A DNA stretch of 64,000 nucleotides from Stappia indica. Its GTDB lineage: Bacteria; Pseudomonadota; Alphaproteobacteria; Rhizobiales; Stappiaceae. This document shows positions 48,242 through 57,116 of the stretch, piece by piece. The notes under the pieces were generated by a model. The model did not search any database. It saw only the letters and a program-made list of their open reading frames with translations, and was not told where the DNA came from. The DNA lies in NCBI RefSeq assembly GCF_009789575.1, contig NZ_CP046908.1, positions 3,563,001 through 3,627,000 of the forward strand. Reading direction: 5' to 3'. Position 1 is the first letter of the stretch. Each line of letters begins with the position of its first letter. The translations under genes were made by a program, and so were the position numbers.

Positions 48242-49293
48242 TCCGGGGGCGTGGCAGTGCCTGTTGCGCCGCCAAGGCTCCAGTGCCGGCCTTCAAGCTC
48301 CACCGCAAAGAGCGTCGGAGTGCGGGCGAAGCTCGCAAGGCCCTCCAGCGCCGGATTGCTGTGGCGGATCAGGAAGGTCGGGATCGTGGCGAGAAGCGCC
48401 GAATGCGGGGCCTTTGCCTCGAAGGAGGCGCGGAAGGCGGGATGGGCCAGATAGGTGTCGATGCGGCCGGGAATGCCGCCGCCGAGAAAGACGCCGCCGC
48501 GCGCCAGGAAGGTGAGGGCGAAGTCGCCGGCCACCCGGCCGAGCGCCCGCACGAAGATGTCCATCGTGCGCAGGGCGATCTCGTCGCCGGCATCGGCTGC
48601 CTCGGTCACGTCGCGCGGGCGCTCAAAGGCGCGCTCGGTCCCTGCCTCCGCCGCCACGGCCCGCGACAGCCGCAACAGGCCGGACCCGCTGATGATGCGC
48701 TCGGCACCGATCCGCCCTTCCTGCCGTTCGATATGCGGCCAGACCCGGTAGTCCGCCTCGGAGACGGGGCCGAGTTCCATGTGGCCGCCCTCGCCGGGGA
48801 TCGGGATCCAGGTGCCGGCCGTGTGGATCATCGCCGCGGCACCAAGACCGGTGCCCGGTCCAAGAACCACCTTGGCTCCGTTCGCCTGTGCCGTCCCGCC
48901 GCCGATCCGGCGGATGTCGTCGCCTTCCAGCCCCGGCAGCGCCAGCGCCTGCGCCTCGAAGTCGTTGAGCACCACGACGCTTTCCAGGCCGAGCCGGCGG
49001 ATCAGTTCCAGCGGTTCGATCACCCAGTCGGCATTGGTCATGGGGATGCGGTCGCCGGTGACCGGGCCCGCCACGGCGAGCACTGCAGTGCGCGGCATCA
49101 CCGAGGTGTGGTCCAGCACCGTGGCGATGGCAGCCTCGGCAAGGCCGGGAAAGCCGGCCGTCGGCACCGAGCCGTAGACCCTGGTCGCCGCATGGGTGTC
49201 GGTGACCATCGCGAAACGCGCATTGGTTCCGCCGATATCGGCGACCAGCACGGGAAAGCGAAAACCGCGAAGGCTGGGCGGGGAAAGGGTCAT
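48238..49293 (-). CDS. glk: Glucokinase
   Basis: About 351 residues of the bacterial Glk family. Phosphate-1 is VLVADIGGTNARFAMV, the sugar-binding region includes TNADWVIEP and LNDFEAQALALPGLEG, and VLGPGTGLGAA and GEGGHMELGP follow. It makes glucose-6-phosphate in the cytoplasm. Start codons GTG (49296) and ATG (49293) are adjacent. I choose ATG because it overlaps the mgsA stop in the ATGA form seen across this window. Confidence 0.95.
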   Translation of the reverse strand: MTLSPPSLRGFRFPVLVADIGGTNARFAMVTDTHAATRVYGSVPTAGFPGLAEAAIATVLDHTSVMPRTAVLAVAGPVTGDRIPMTNADWVIEPLELIRRLGLESVVVLNDFEAQALALPGLEGDDIRRIGGGTAQANGAKVVLGPGTGLGAAAMIHTAGTWIPIPGEGGHMELGPVSEADYRVWPHIERQEGRIGAERIISGSGLLRLSRAVAAEAGTERAFERPRDVTEAADAGDEIALRTMDIFVRALGRVAGDFALTFLARGGVFLGGGIPGRIDTYLAHPAFRASFEAKAPHSALLATIPTFLIRHSNPALEGLASFARTPTLFAVELEGRHWSLGGATGTATPPE

Positions 49294-49754
49294 CACGCCT
49301 GGGGTATGATCTCGGGAGTTGTCGAGGTGGTGGGGAGGCCGGCAAGGCGCGCCGAGCGCAGCAGGATATCGGCCGTCGCCCGGTTCAGCGCCATCGGGAT
49401 GTTGTAGACGAGGGCAAGACGCATCAACGCCTTGACGTCGACATCGTGCGGCATGGGCGACAGCGGGTCGACAAGGAAGATCAGCCCCTGCAGGCGGCCT
49501 TCCGCGATCATCGCGCCGATCTGCTGGTCGCCGCCGAGCGGGCCGCTTTTCAGCCGTTCGATGGTCAGGCTGGGACAGGCATCGAGAATGCGCCCGCCGG
49601 TCGTTCCGGTCGCCACCAGGCGGAAGGAGCCGAGCTTGTCCTCGTGCACCCGGGCAAAGGCAACCATCTCGTCCTTGCGCGCGTCATGGGCGACCAGCGC
49701 CAGCGCGGGCTTGGCGGGACGGGTCTCGGGCAAGGGGCTCGCGGGTCCGGTCAA
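49293..49754 (-). CDS. mgsA: Methylglyoxal synthase
   Basis: 153 residues. Diagnostic stretches are [45 protein letters not shown] and [19 protein letters not shown]; the last carries catalytic Asp residues. It converts dihydroxyacetone phosphate to methylglyoxal when phosphate is short or sugar phosphates pile up. Coupling to glk by overlap fits a role as a glycolytic bypass. The glk partner overlaps its stop codon. Confidence 0.95.
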   Translation of the reverse strand: MTGPASPLPETRPAKPALALVAHDARKDEMVAFARVHEDKLGSFRLVATGTTGGRILDACPSLTIERLKSGPLGGDQQIGAMIAEGRLQGLIFLVDPLSPMPHDVDVKALMRLALVYNIPMALNRATADILLRSARLAGLPTTSTTPEIIPQA

Positions 49755-49783
49755 GGCGATCCTGTTCGGTCTTCAAGGTCAGT

Positions 49784-49828
49784 GCGTAAGCGGATATGTA
49801 TCCTTTCCAAGGATGTACCCGCTTACGC
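49784..49828. repeat. Long imperfect palindrome upstream of mgsA
   Basis: GCGTAAGCGG (49784-49793) pairs exactly with CCGCTTACGC (49819-49828). Inside is a second dyad, ATCCTT/AAGGAT. It lies 30 bases before mgsA and about 90 after the DUF1194 stop. It has no T-run in either direction, so an operator or RNA element is more likely than a terminator. Confidence 0.65.
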
Positions 49829-49919
49829 GCCAGGTTGAAAGCCGGTCCTTGTCCAACTTCTCTTGCTGGCCCGTCCGCAAGCCGTCGTGCTTGCCGACGC
49901 CGGCAGGGCCGGAAAAGAC

Positions 49920-50792
49920 TCAATCATACAGCCCGCAATTCACCGGCTTGCGCCCGCTCGCCCTGTACAGCACTGGCGTTTCGGGCGTCAGTCCGGCGAT
50001 TTCCAGGACCAGCTTCATGCGGATGGCGTCGGCAAACTGCTCGCGAGAGCGAACCGGAATGAAGAAATGGCCGGGGCCGCCGATCACGCAGTCCTCATAG
50101 TAGTTGTCGACATTCAGCAGGGACTGCCAGGCATCGCGCTCCGACTTCATCATCAGCGGAAGCCCGTTGATGGTGATGCCGGCGGCGATGGCCTGGTCGC
50201 GGAACAGCGCGACCTTGCCGCCCTGGTTGTTCGGCCCATCGCCGGAGATGTCGATGACCTTGCGCAGGCCCTCGAACCGGTTGGCGGCGACCATGGCGGT
50301 TGCCTGCGACAGGGCCGAGGCGATGGAGGTGCGCTGGCGCTGGCGCAGCGGGGCCTCGGCGATCTTTGCGGCGAAGGCTGCGGCGGAAGGGGCGTCGGTG
50401 ATCACCGACCAGTCGGCGACGATGAACTGCTCGCCCGCGCCGCCCCATTCCATGTAGGTCACCGCGATCCGGCCGGTCGGGCCGTAGCGGATCGCGTCGA
50501 TCACCTGAGGCGAGGTAAGGGCGGCAACATAGCCGGCGCGCTGGACCTCCTGCTCTTCCCTGTCCATCGACTGGGAGATGTCGACGGCCAGCACCAGCTC
50601 GACATCGACCTCGCGCTCCGGGTCGTAGCCATAGCCGAGCAGCGGGGTGTTGCCGGCAGCGCCGGCGGGAATTGAGGAAAGTCCCGCAATCACGAGGGTG
50701 GAAAAGAGCCAGCCGGCGAATGCAAGAAAGGGGCTGGCGATGCGGTCCGGCAGGGCGGCCCCTGCCATTAGGGAGAGACGTGGCACGCACAT
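49920..50792 (-). CDS. Secreted DUF1194 (VWA-like) protein, copy 2
   Basis: 290 residues with a signal segment at about residues 20-46. The mature protein is the same family as the product at 23803: VELVLAVDISQSMDREEQEVQRAG has a full D-x-S-x-S metal site, and VIDISGDGPNNQGG and a C-terminal FADAIRMKLVLEIAG align with copy 1 (FADAVRKKLILEIAA). Function unknown. A GGAG site fixes the ATG. Confidence 0.87.
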   Translation of the reverse strand: MCVPRLSLMAGAALPDRIASPFLAFAGWLFSTLVIAGLSSIPAGAAGNTPLLGYGYDPEREVDVELVLAVDISQSMDREEQEVQRAGYVAALTSPQVIDAIRYGPTGRIAVTYMEWGGAGEQFIVADWSVITDAPSAAAFAAKIAEAPLRQRQRTSIASALSQATAMVAANRFEGLRKVIDISGDGPNNQGGKVALFRDQAIAAGITINGLPLMMKSERDAWQSLLNVDNYYEDCVIGGPGHFFIPVRSREQFADAIRMKLVLEIAGLTPETPVLYRASGRKPVNCGLYD

Positions 50793-51383
50793 GGTCGAAA
50801 CTCCTTCAACCGGTGAAGGGCTCCCGCCTTGTCCGACGCTCCTCGTTGCGTGCCTTATCTTGCGTCCGTTCCCTCTCCCGACCGCACCCCCTGCGGCCTC
50901 CTTCCGGCGCTCTGGCGACAGGGAGAGATCAGCAAGAGCCGTGCCAGACGCTACGGAAACCGCGCGCGTCCTGCGGCGGGCGAGCCGCGTGCACTGCAGA
51001 AGCCGAGTCGCACCCTGTGCGCCTGCCGATTGCCCATGGCGATCAGCCGGTTAAGAAACCGTCCCGGCGGTTCCCGCCCGCTTTCCGCAACGTCTTCCGT
51101 GAGAGGGGCGTGCCTGCGTTTTCGGCAAATTACGGCGATCTGCAACACGCCTGGGCAGATCCTGCCGGCCACCCGGCAAATTTTGCCGACCAGGACCTGC
51201 CCCCAGCCGGTTCTTCCGCGAACGTGCTTGACGTTGAGCGAGGGCTCATGCAGTCTGATTGAAAGAAAACTCAAGAGCTGAAGAAATTTTCAGCCACAGG
51301 CGAGGGGTCCGGCATCTCACTCCGACGCGGCAGGCAGCCGCGCGGAAGGCCGTCCCTGTTGATGCGGGACGACGGGCACGGGC
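50793..51383. other. 591-base gene-free region before the nucleoside cluster, with dyad
   Basis: I see no convincing gene here. Near the right end CGGCAAA-T-TTTGCCG (51174-51188) is a perfect 7-bp dyad, and a related half, CGGCAAATT, lies at 51123-51131. TTGACG follows at 51228. These are candidate operator and -35 elements for the SorC-type regulator and the cluster after it. Confidence 0.45.
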
Positions 51384-52361
51384 ATGCAGGCAGGCGACTG
51401 GACAACAGACATGGCGATCCGCGCCGCGTGGATGTCCTTCGTCGGCGGCGCGACGCAGGGCGAGATCGCCACGCGCCTCGGCATCTCCACGGCCCGCGTG
51501 CATCGGCTCATCGCCCATGCCCAGAAGACCGGCCTCGTCCGCTTTCAGATCGCCGATCGCCCCTCCGACTGCCTGGAGATCGAGGCAGTGCTGGTGGACG
51601 CCCATGGCCTGTCCTCCTGCCTGATCGCGCCCGATATCGGCGGCGGTGACGATGCGTCGGCGATCCGGGCCATCGCCGAGGTGGCCGGTCCGCATCTCGC
51701 CAGTCTGCTCGGCAATCCCTCGCTCGTCCAGCTTGGCGTCGGCATGGGCCGCACGCTGAAGGCTGCGGTGGAGATGATGCCCCGCATCCAGCGCCCGGAT
51801 CTCAGCATCGTTTCGATTTCCGGCTCGCTGACGCGCAAGCTCTCCGCCAACCCGTTCGACGTCGTCCAGCAGTTGGCTGAGCGCACGGGCGGCGAGGGCT
51901 ACTATCTGCCGGTGCCTTACCTGGCCGAGAGCGTTGCCGAGCGCGACACGTTCCTCGGCCAGCGCAGCGTCCAGGCGCTGCTCGACCGTGCGCGCGCTTC
52001 CGGTCTCTTCGTCATCGGCATCGGCTCGGTGGAAGACGACGGCCATCTCATCAGTCGCGACCTGATCTCGCGCGAGGAGCAGCGCGACCTGATCGCGACG
52101 GGTGCGGTCTGCGACCTGATGGGCCGCTTCATCGGCCGCGACGGACGGCTGGTGCCGGCCAAGCTCGGCGACAAGGCGGTCGGACTGCCCTTCGAGGCCG
52201 TTCGCGGCGCGCGCATCGTCGCGTTGGCCGGCGGGCTCGGCAAGCTTGAGGCCACGCGTGCAGCGCTGCGCGCGGGGCTGATCACGGACCTGATCGTCGA
52301 CGAGAGCCTGGGCCGGGCCCTGGCCGTCGCGGAAGGAACCAGACAAGCCCGCTCGGCATGA
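51384..52361 (+). CDS. SorC/DeoR-type sugar-binding transcriptional regulator
   Basis: 325 residues. An N-terminal HTH (QGEIATRLGISTARVHRLIAHA) precedes a SorC-type sugar-phosphate domain of about 260 residues (LGVGMGRTLKAAVEMMP, ISGSLTRKLSANPFDVV, FVIGIGSVEDDG). Such proteins usually sense a phosphorylated sugar. As first gene of the nucleoside cluster it is probably the local regulator and may respond to (deoxy)ribose-5-phosphate; in B. subtilis DeoR of this family binds deoxyribose-5-phosphate. The start is uncertain: the in-frame ATG at 51411 is also possible. Confidence 0.9.
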   Translation: MQAGDWTTDMAIRAAWMSFVGGATQGEIATRLGISTARVHRLIAHAQKTGLVRFQIADRPSDCLEIEAVLVDAHGLSSCLIAPDIGGGDDASAIRAIAEVAGPHLASLLGNPSLVQLGVGMGRTLKAAVEMMPRIQRPDLSIVSISGSLTRKLSANPFDVVQQLAERTGGEGYYLPVPYLAESVAERDTFLGQRSVQALLDRARASGLFVIGIGSVEDDGHLISRDLISREEQRDLIATGAVCDLMGRFIGRDGRLVPAKLGDKAVGLPFEAVRGARIVALAGGLGKLEATRAALRAGLITDLIVDESLGRALAVAEGTRQARSA

Positions 52362-52391
52362 CGCCGGCGGGAGAACAGGTGGAGGTAAGTC

Positions 52392-53390
52392 ATGGTGATG
52401 AAAAGCGTGATCCTCGGGGCTGCTGCGGCGGTCCTGCTCGCCGGAACGGCGCTGGCTCAGGACATCCAGCCGGCGGTCGTCTATGATCTTGGCGGCAAGA
52501 ACGACAAGTCCTTCAACGAGGCGGCCTTCATCGGCGCCGAGAAATTCAAGGCCGACACCGGCATCGACTATCGCGATTTCGAGATCCAGAACGACAGCCA
52601 GCGCGAGCAGGCGCTGCGCAACTTTGCGCGCCGCGGCGCCAACCCGGTGATCGCCATCGGCTTTCTTCATGCCAATGCGCTGACGAAGGTCGCCAAGGAA
52701 TTCCCGGACACCCAGTTCGCCATTGTCGATGAAAAGGTCGATCTGCCGAACGTTCGCTCGATCGTCTTCAAGGAGCATGAAGGCTCCTACATCGTCGGCA
52801 AGCTCGCCGCGATGGCCTCGCAGAGCGGCAAGGTCGGCTTTGTCGGCGGCATGGACATCCAGCTGATCCGCAAGTTCGCTTGCGGCTACAAGCAGGGCGT
52901 CAAGGAAACCAACGCTGACATCGAGATCCTCGAGAACATGACCGGTTCGACCGGCGCTGCCTTCAACGATCCGGTCAAGGGCGGCGAGCTCGCCAAGTCG
53001 CAGATCGACCGCGGTGCGGACGTGATCTACCACGCTGCCGGCGCCACGGGTCTGGGCGTCCTGCAGGCCGCCGCGGATGCCGGCAAGCTCGGCATCGGCG
53101 TCGACAGCAACCAGAACGCCGTGCATCCGGGCAAGGTGCTGACCTCGATGCTGAAGCGCGTCGACGTTGCGGTCGAGAAGGCCTTCACCGATGCCAAGGA
53201 CGGCAAGTGGACCTCGGGCGTCTATTCGCTCGGTCTTGCCGAGGATGGCGTCGACTGGGCGCTCGACGACAACAACAAGGCGCTGATCACCGAGGAGATG
53301 AAGTCCGCGGTCGACCAGGCCAAGGCCGACATCATTTCCGGCAAGATCGCCGTCCATGACTACATGGCGACCGAGAGCTGCCCGTTCTGA
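52392..53390 (+). CDS. BMP-family nucleoside-binding protein, copy 1
   Basis: 332 residues with a signal peptide cut after about residue 23 (LAGTALA before QDIQPAVVYDLGGKNDKSFN). The fold is the BMP/Med family (PnrA-like) of purine nucleoside receptors. The N-x-A-A-F-x-G-A-E segment, NPVIAIGFLHANALTKVA and VGFVGGMDIQLIRKF are conserved with the next gene. There is no lipobox Cys, so the protein is soluble in the periplasm. A GGAGG site precedes the ATG. Confidence 0.93.
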   Translation: MVMKSVILGAAAAVLLAGTALAQDIQPAVVYDLGGKNDKSFNEAAFIGAEKFKADTGIDYRDFEIQNDSQREQALRNFARRGANPVIAIGFLHANALTKVAKEFPDTQFAIVDEKVDLPNVRSIVFKEHEGSYIVGKLAAMASQSGKVGFVGGMDIQLIRKFACGYKQGVKETNADIEILENMTGSTGAAFNDPVKGGELAKSQIDRGADVIYHAAGATGLGVLQAAADAGKLGIGVDSNQNAVHPGKVLTSMLKRVDVAVEKAFTDAKDGKWTSGVYSLGLAEDGVDWALDDNNKALITEEMKSAVDQAKADIISGKIAVHDYMATESCPF

Positions 53391-53469
53391 CGGGAGAAGG
53401 CGCGCTGCGGGCCTTGCCCGCAGCGCGCGCTGCCTCGCATCGCGGGGCGAGCGACGCGGAACAGCGGTG

Positions 53470-54465
53470 ATGACGCCTATCCTGAAAACCGTTGCGGTTC
53501 TCGCCCTTGCGGCTGGCCTTGTCGCGACACCCGCCATGGGTGAACCGGCCCTGGTCTATTCCGTCGGCGGCAAGTTCGACGGCTCGTTCAACGAGGCGGC
53601 CTTTCGGGGCGCCGAGCGGTACGCTGCCGAGACCGGCGCCCCCTATCGGGATTTCGAGATCGCGCGCGATGCCGACAGCCTGCAGGCGTTGCGCGGCTTT
53701 GCCGCGCGCGGCGCGGAACCGGTCGTTGCCATCGGCTACAATCAGGCTGCTGCCGTCGCGGCCGCGGCGAAGGACTTCCCGCAGACGGATTTCTCCATCG
53801 TCGACATGGTGGTCGAGGCCCCCAATGTGCGCTCGGTCGTCTTCCGCGAGCATGAAGGCTCGTATATCGCCGGCCTGCTGGCGGCGATGGCCTCGAAAAC
53901 CGGGACCATCGGTTTCGTCGGCGGCATGGACATTCCGATCATCCGCCGGTTTCTCTGCGGCTACCGGCAGGGGGCGGCATCCGTTTCGCCCGACATCCGC
54001 GTTCTCTTCAACATGACCGGCGACACGCCGGCGGCCTTTGCCGATCCGGCCCGCGGCGCGGAGCTTGCGCGCGGCCAGATCAACCGCGGCGCCGATGTGA
54101 TCATCCAGGCAGCCGGCGGCACCGGCATCGGGGTCCTTCAGGCCGTGGCCGATGCCGGCGTTCTCGGCATCGGCACCGACAGCAACCAGAACGGCCTCCA
54201 TCCGGGCCGCATCCTCACCTCGATCCGCAAGCGCGTGGATGTCGCCGTCTACCGCAATTTCGCCGACGCGCAGGCGGGCACGTGGAGCGCGGGCATCGAG
54301 GTGCTCGGCCTTGCGGAGGGCGGCATGGACTGGGTGATCGACGACAACAACCGCGCGCTCGTCACCGCGCAGATGGAGGCGGCGGCCGGCGAGGCAGCCG
54401 CGCGGATCGCCGGCGGCACGATCACCGTGCACGACGCGGCCAGCGACGGGGAGTGCCCGCTGTGA
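53470..54465 (+). CDS. BMP-family nucleoside-binding protein, copy 2
   Basis: 331 residues with a signal peptide (LATPAMG-type end before EPALVYSVGGKFDGSFN). It is a tandem paralogue of the preceding gene, alignable over its whole length (NEAAFRGAERYAAETGAPYRDFEI; IGFVGGMDIPIIRRFLCGYRQG). Residues that differ around the ligand pocket suggest a different specificity. The start is ATG at 53470, just after an overlapping GTG. The stop overlaps the GTG of the ATPase gene. Confidence 0.92.
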   Translation: MTPILKTVAVLALAAGLVATPAMGEPALVYSVGGKFDGSFNEAAFRGAERYAAETGAPYRDFEIARDADSLQALRGFAARGAEPVVAIGYNQAAAVAAAAKDFPQTDFSIVDMVVEAPNVRSVVFREHEGSYIAGLLAAMASKTGTIGFVGGMDIPIIRRFLCGYRQGAASVSPDIRVLFNMTGDTPAAFADPARGAELARGQINRGADVIIQAAGGTGIGVLQAVADAGVLGIGTDSNQNGLHPGRILTSIRKRVDVAVYRNFADAQAGTWSAGIEVLGLAEGGMDWVIDDNNRALVTAQMEAAAGEAAARIAGGTITVHDAASDGECPL

Positions 54466-56000
54466 GCGACCAGCTTGCCATCGAACTCGTCGGCGTCGAC
54501 AAGCGCTTCGGACAGGTCCACGCCAACAAGGACATCCACCTGAAGGTCCGCAAGGGCTCCATCCACGGCATCGTCGGCGAGAACGGCGCCGGCAAGTCGA
54601 CGCTGATGTCGATCCTCTACGGCTTCTATCACGCCGATTCCGGCGAGATCCGCGTCGATGGCAGTAAGGTCTCGATCCCCTCCAGCCAGGCGGCGATCGC
54701 GCTGGGCATCGGCATGGTCCATCAGCATTTCATGCTGGTGGAGAACTTCACCGTGCTGGAGAACATCATTCTGGGCGCCGAGGGCGGTGCGCTTCTTGCC
54801 GGCGGTGTGTCGAAGGCGCGAGCGGAGCTGAAGCGCCTTGCCGACGACTATGACCTCAAGGTCGATCCCGACGCGCTGATCGAGGACCTTCCCGTCGGCC
54901 TGCAACAGCGGGTGGAAATCCTCAAGGCGCTGTTCCGCAGCGCCGACATCCTGATCCTGGACGAGCCGACCGGCGTTCTGACCCCGGCGGAGGCCGATCA
55001 TCTCTTCCGCATCCTTCGCGTGCTGCGCGACGAGGGGAAGACGGTGCTGCTGATCACCCACAAGCTGCGCGAGATCATGGCGGTGACGGACGAGGTCTCC
55101 GTGATGCGGCGCGGCGAGATCGTCGCCACCCGCCAGACGTCGAAGACCTCGATGGGCGAGCTTGCCGAGTTGATGGTCGGCCGCCGTGTCCTGCTGGAAG
55201 TGGAGAAAGGTCCGGCCGCGCCCGGCCGTCCGGTGCTGACCGTCGAGAACCTGACGGTGCGCGATGCGCGCGGCGTCGATGTCGTGCGCAATGTCTCGCT
55301 GGAGGTGCGGGCCGGCGAGATCGTCGGCATTGCCGGCGTTTCCGGCAACGGCCAGTCCGAGCTGCTGGAGGCGATTGCCGGCATCCGTGCGGTGACGTCG
55401 GGCATCGTCACGGTCGACGGGACGCGGGTGGATCTTGCGCAGGGCGGCACAGACCCTGCCGCCATGCGTGCACTCGGGCTCGCGCATGTGCCCGAAGACC
55501 GCCACCGCATGGGGCTGGTGACGCGCTTTCCCGAATGCGAGAATGCCATTCTCGGCTATCACCGCGACCCGGCCTATGGGCGCGGGCCATTCCTCGATTT
55601 CGACCGCATCCGCGCGGTGGCGAAGGTCGAGATCGAAAAATACGACATCCGCCCGGCCGACTGCATGCTGAAGACCGCCAACTTCTCCGGCGGCAACCAG
55701 CAGAAGATCGTGCTGGCGCGCGAGATCGAGCGCGATCCGGTCATCCTGCTCGTCGGCCAGCCGACGCGCGGCGTCGACATCGGCGCCATCGAGTTCATTC
55801 ACAAGCGCATCGTCGCCCTGCGCGATGCGGGCAAGGGCGTCCTGCTGGTCTCGGTGGAGCTCGACGAGATCCGGGCACTGGCCGACCGGGTGCTCGTCAT
55901 GTTCGACGGTCAGGTGGTCGGAGAGCGCGCGCCGGAAACGGCGGAAAGCGAGCTGGGCCTGCTGATGGCGGGCGCCAGCGGACAGGAGGCGGCGGAATGA
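54462..56000 (+). CDS. ABC transporter ATPase, two ABC domains (nucleoside)
   Basis: 512 residues with two fused ABC domains as in RbsA and NupA. The first has Walker A GENGAGKSTLM and a Walker B near LILDEPTGVLTPAE. The second has a degenerate Walker A (GVSGNGQSELLE) but a good signature (FSGGNQQKIVLARE). Only one site is likely to hydrolyse ATP fast, as is usual in this family. The GTG start overlaps the binding protein stop, and the end overlaps the first permease. Confidence 0.94.
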   Translation: MSDQLAIELVGVDKRFGQVHANKDIHLKVRKGSIHGIVGENGAGKSTLMSILYGFYHADSGEIRVDGSKVSIPSSQAAIALGIGMVHQHFMLVENFTVLENIILGAEGGALLAGGVSKARAELKRLADDYDLKVDPDALIEDLPVGLQQRVEILKALFRSADILILDEPTGVLTPAEADHLFRILRVLRDEGKTVLLITHKLREIMAVTDEVSVMRRGEIVATRQTSKTSMGELAELMVGRRVLLEVEKGPAAPGRPVLTVENLTVRDARGVDVVRNVSLEVRAGEIVGIAGVSGNGQSELLEAIAGIRAVTSGIVTVDGTRVDLAQGGTDPAAMRALGLAHVPEDRHRMGLVTRFPECENAILGYHRDPAYGRGPFLDFDRIRAVAKVEIEKYDIRPADCMLKTANFSGGNQQKIVLAREIERDPVILLVGQPTRGVDIGAIEFIHKRIVALRDAGKGVLLVSVELDEIRALADRVLVMFDGQVVGERAPETAESELGLLMAGASGQEAAE

Positions 56001-57103
56001 CGGCGGGACAGCTTCCGCGCTGGGTCGACTACGGATTGATGCCGGCGCTCAATGTCGCGGCAGCCTTCCTTGTCTCGGGCCTGGTGGTGCTCTTGATTGG
56101 CGAGAACCCGGTCGAGGCGGTCAAGGTTCTGGTCTGGGGCTCGCTCGGCTGGAACGAGGGCATCGGCTTCACCCTGTTCTACGCGACCAATTTCATCTTC
56201 ACCGGCCTTGCGGTGGCCATCGCCTTCCATGCGGGCCTCTTCAACATCGGCGGCGAGGGCCAGGCGTATCTGGGCGGCCTCGGCGTCGCCCTGGCGTGTC
56301 TGGCGCTCGACCGATATGTGCCCTGGTGGGTGACGCTTCCCTTCGCGGTACTGGGAGCTGCCGCCTTCGGCGCGGCCTGGGCCTTCATCCCGGCGCTCCT
56401 TCAGGCCAAGCGCGGCAGCCATGTCGTGATCACCACGATCATGTTCAACTTCATCGCCGCCTCGCTGATGGTCTACCTGCTGGTCAACCTCCTGTCGAAG
56501 CGCGGGTCGATGCAGCCGGAAACCCGGACCTTCGAGAGCGGCGGCCGCCTGCCGCTGCTGCAGGACGTGCTGCCCGGCACCGATTTCGGATCCGCGCCGG
56601 TGAATTTCTCCTTCCTGCTCGCGCTCGCCGCCTGCCTTCTGGTGTGGATCGTCGTCTGGCGCACCCGGCTCGGCTACGAGATCCGCACCTTCGGCGCCAA
56701 TCCCGTCGCCGCCGTCTATGCCGGCATTTCGCCGCTGCGCATTACCGTCGTCACCATGCTGATGTCCGGCGGTCTCGCGGGCATGATGGCGATCAACGAG
56801 ATCATGGGTTCGCAGCACCGGCTGCTGATCGAGTTCGTGTCCGGCTACGGCTTCGTCGGCATCGCGGTCGCGTTGATGGGACGTGCGCATCCGGTCGGCA
56901 TCGTCTTCGCCGCAGTCCTGTTCGGCATGCTCTACCAGGGCGGTGCGGAACTGGCCTTCGAGATGCCGACGATCACCCGCGACATGATCGTCGTCATCCA
57001 GGGGCTGGTGATCCTGTTCGCCGGTGCGCTGGAGCATATGTTCCGCCCGGTATTGCTGCGCATCTTCGGGGTGCTGGCCGCCCGGCCGGCTCCGGCAGCG
57101 TGA
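55997..57103 (+). CDS. Nucleoside ABC transporter permease 1
   Basis: 368 residues, about ten membrane helices, of the BPD_transp_2 family (as NupP/YufP). The conserved loop region reads ANPVAAVYAGISPLRITVVTMLMSGGLAG, and GLFNIGGEGQAYLGGLG marks the early core. The ATG overlaps the ATPase stop (ATGA). It pairs with the following permease to form the channel. Confidence 0.93.
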   Translation: MTAGQLPRWVDYGLMPALNVAAAFLVSGLVVLLIGENPVEAVKVLVWGSLGWNEGIGFTLFYATNFIFTGLAVAIAFHAGLFNIGGEGQAYLGGLGVALACLALDRYVPWWVTLPFAVLGAAAFGAAWAFIPALLQAKRGSHVVITTIMFNFIAASLMVYLLVNLLSKRGSMQPETRTFESGGRLPLLQDVLPGTDFGSAPVNFSFLLALAACLLVWIVVWRTRLGYEIRTFGANPVAAVYAGISPLRITVVTMLMSGGLAGMMAINEIMGSQHRLLIEFVSGYGFVGIAVALMGRAHPVGIVFAAVLFGMLYQGGAELAFEMPTITRDMIVVIQGLVILFAGALEHMFRPVLLRIFGVLAARPAPAA

Positions 57104-57116
57104 GGGGAGGGGAAAG

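Noticed and set aside
50793-51383. Frames of 130-200 codons in the spacer before the SorC-type gene
   Set aside because: Composition is Arg/Pro-rich in all frames, there is no homology by eye, and the region holds operator-like dyads instead.
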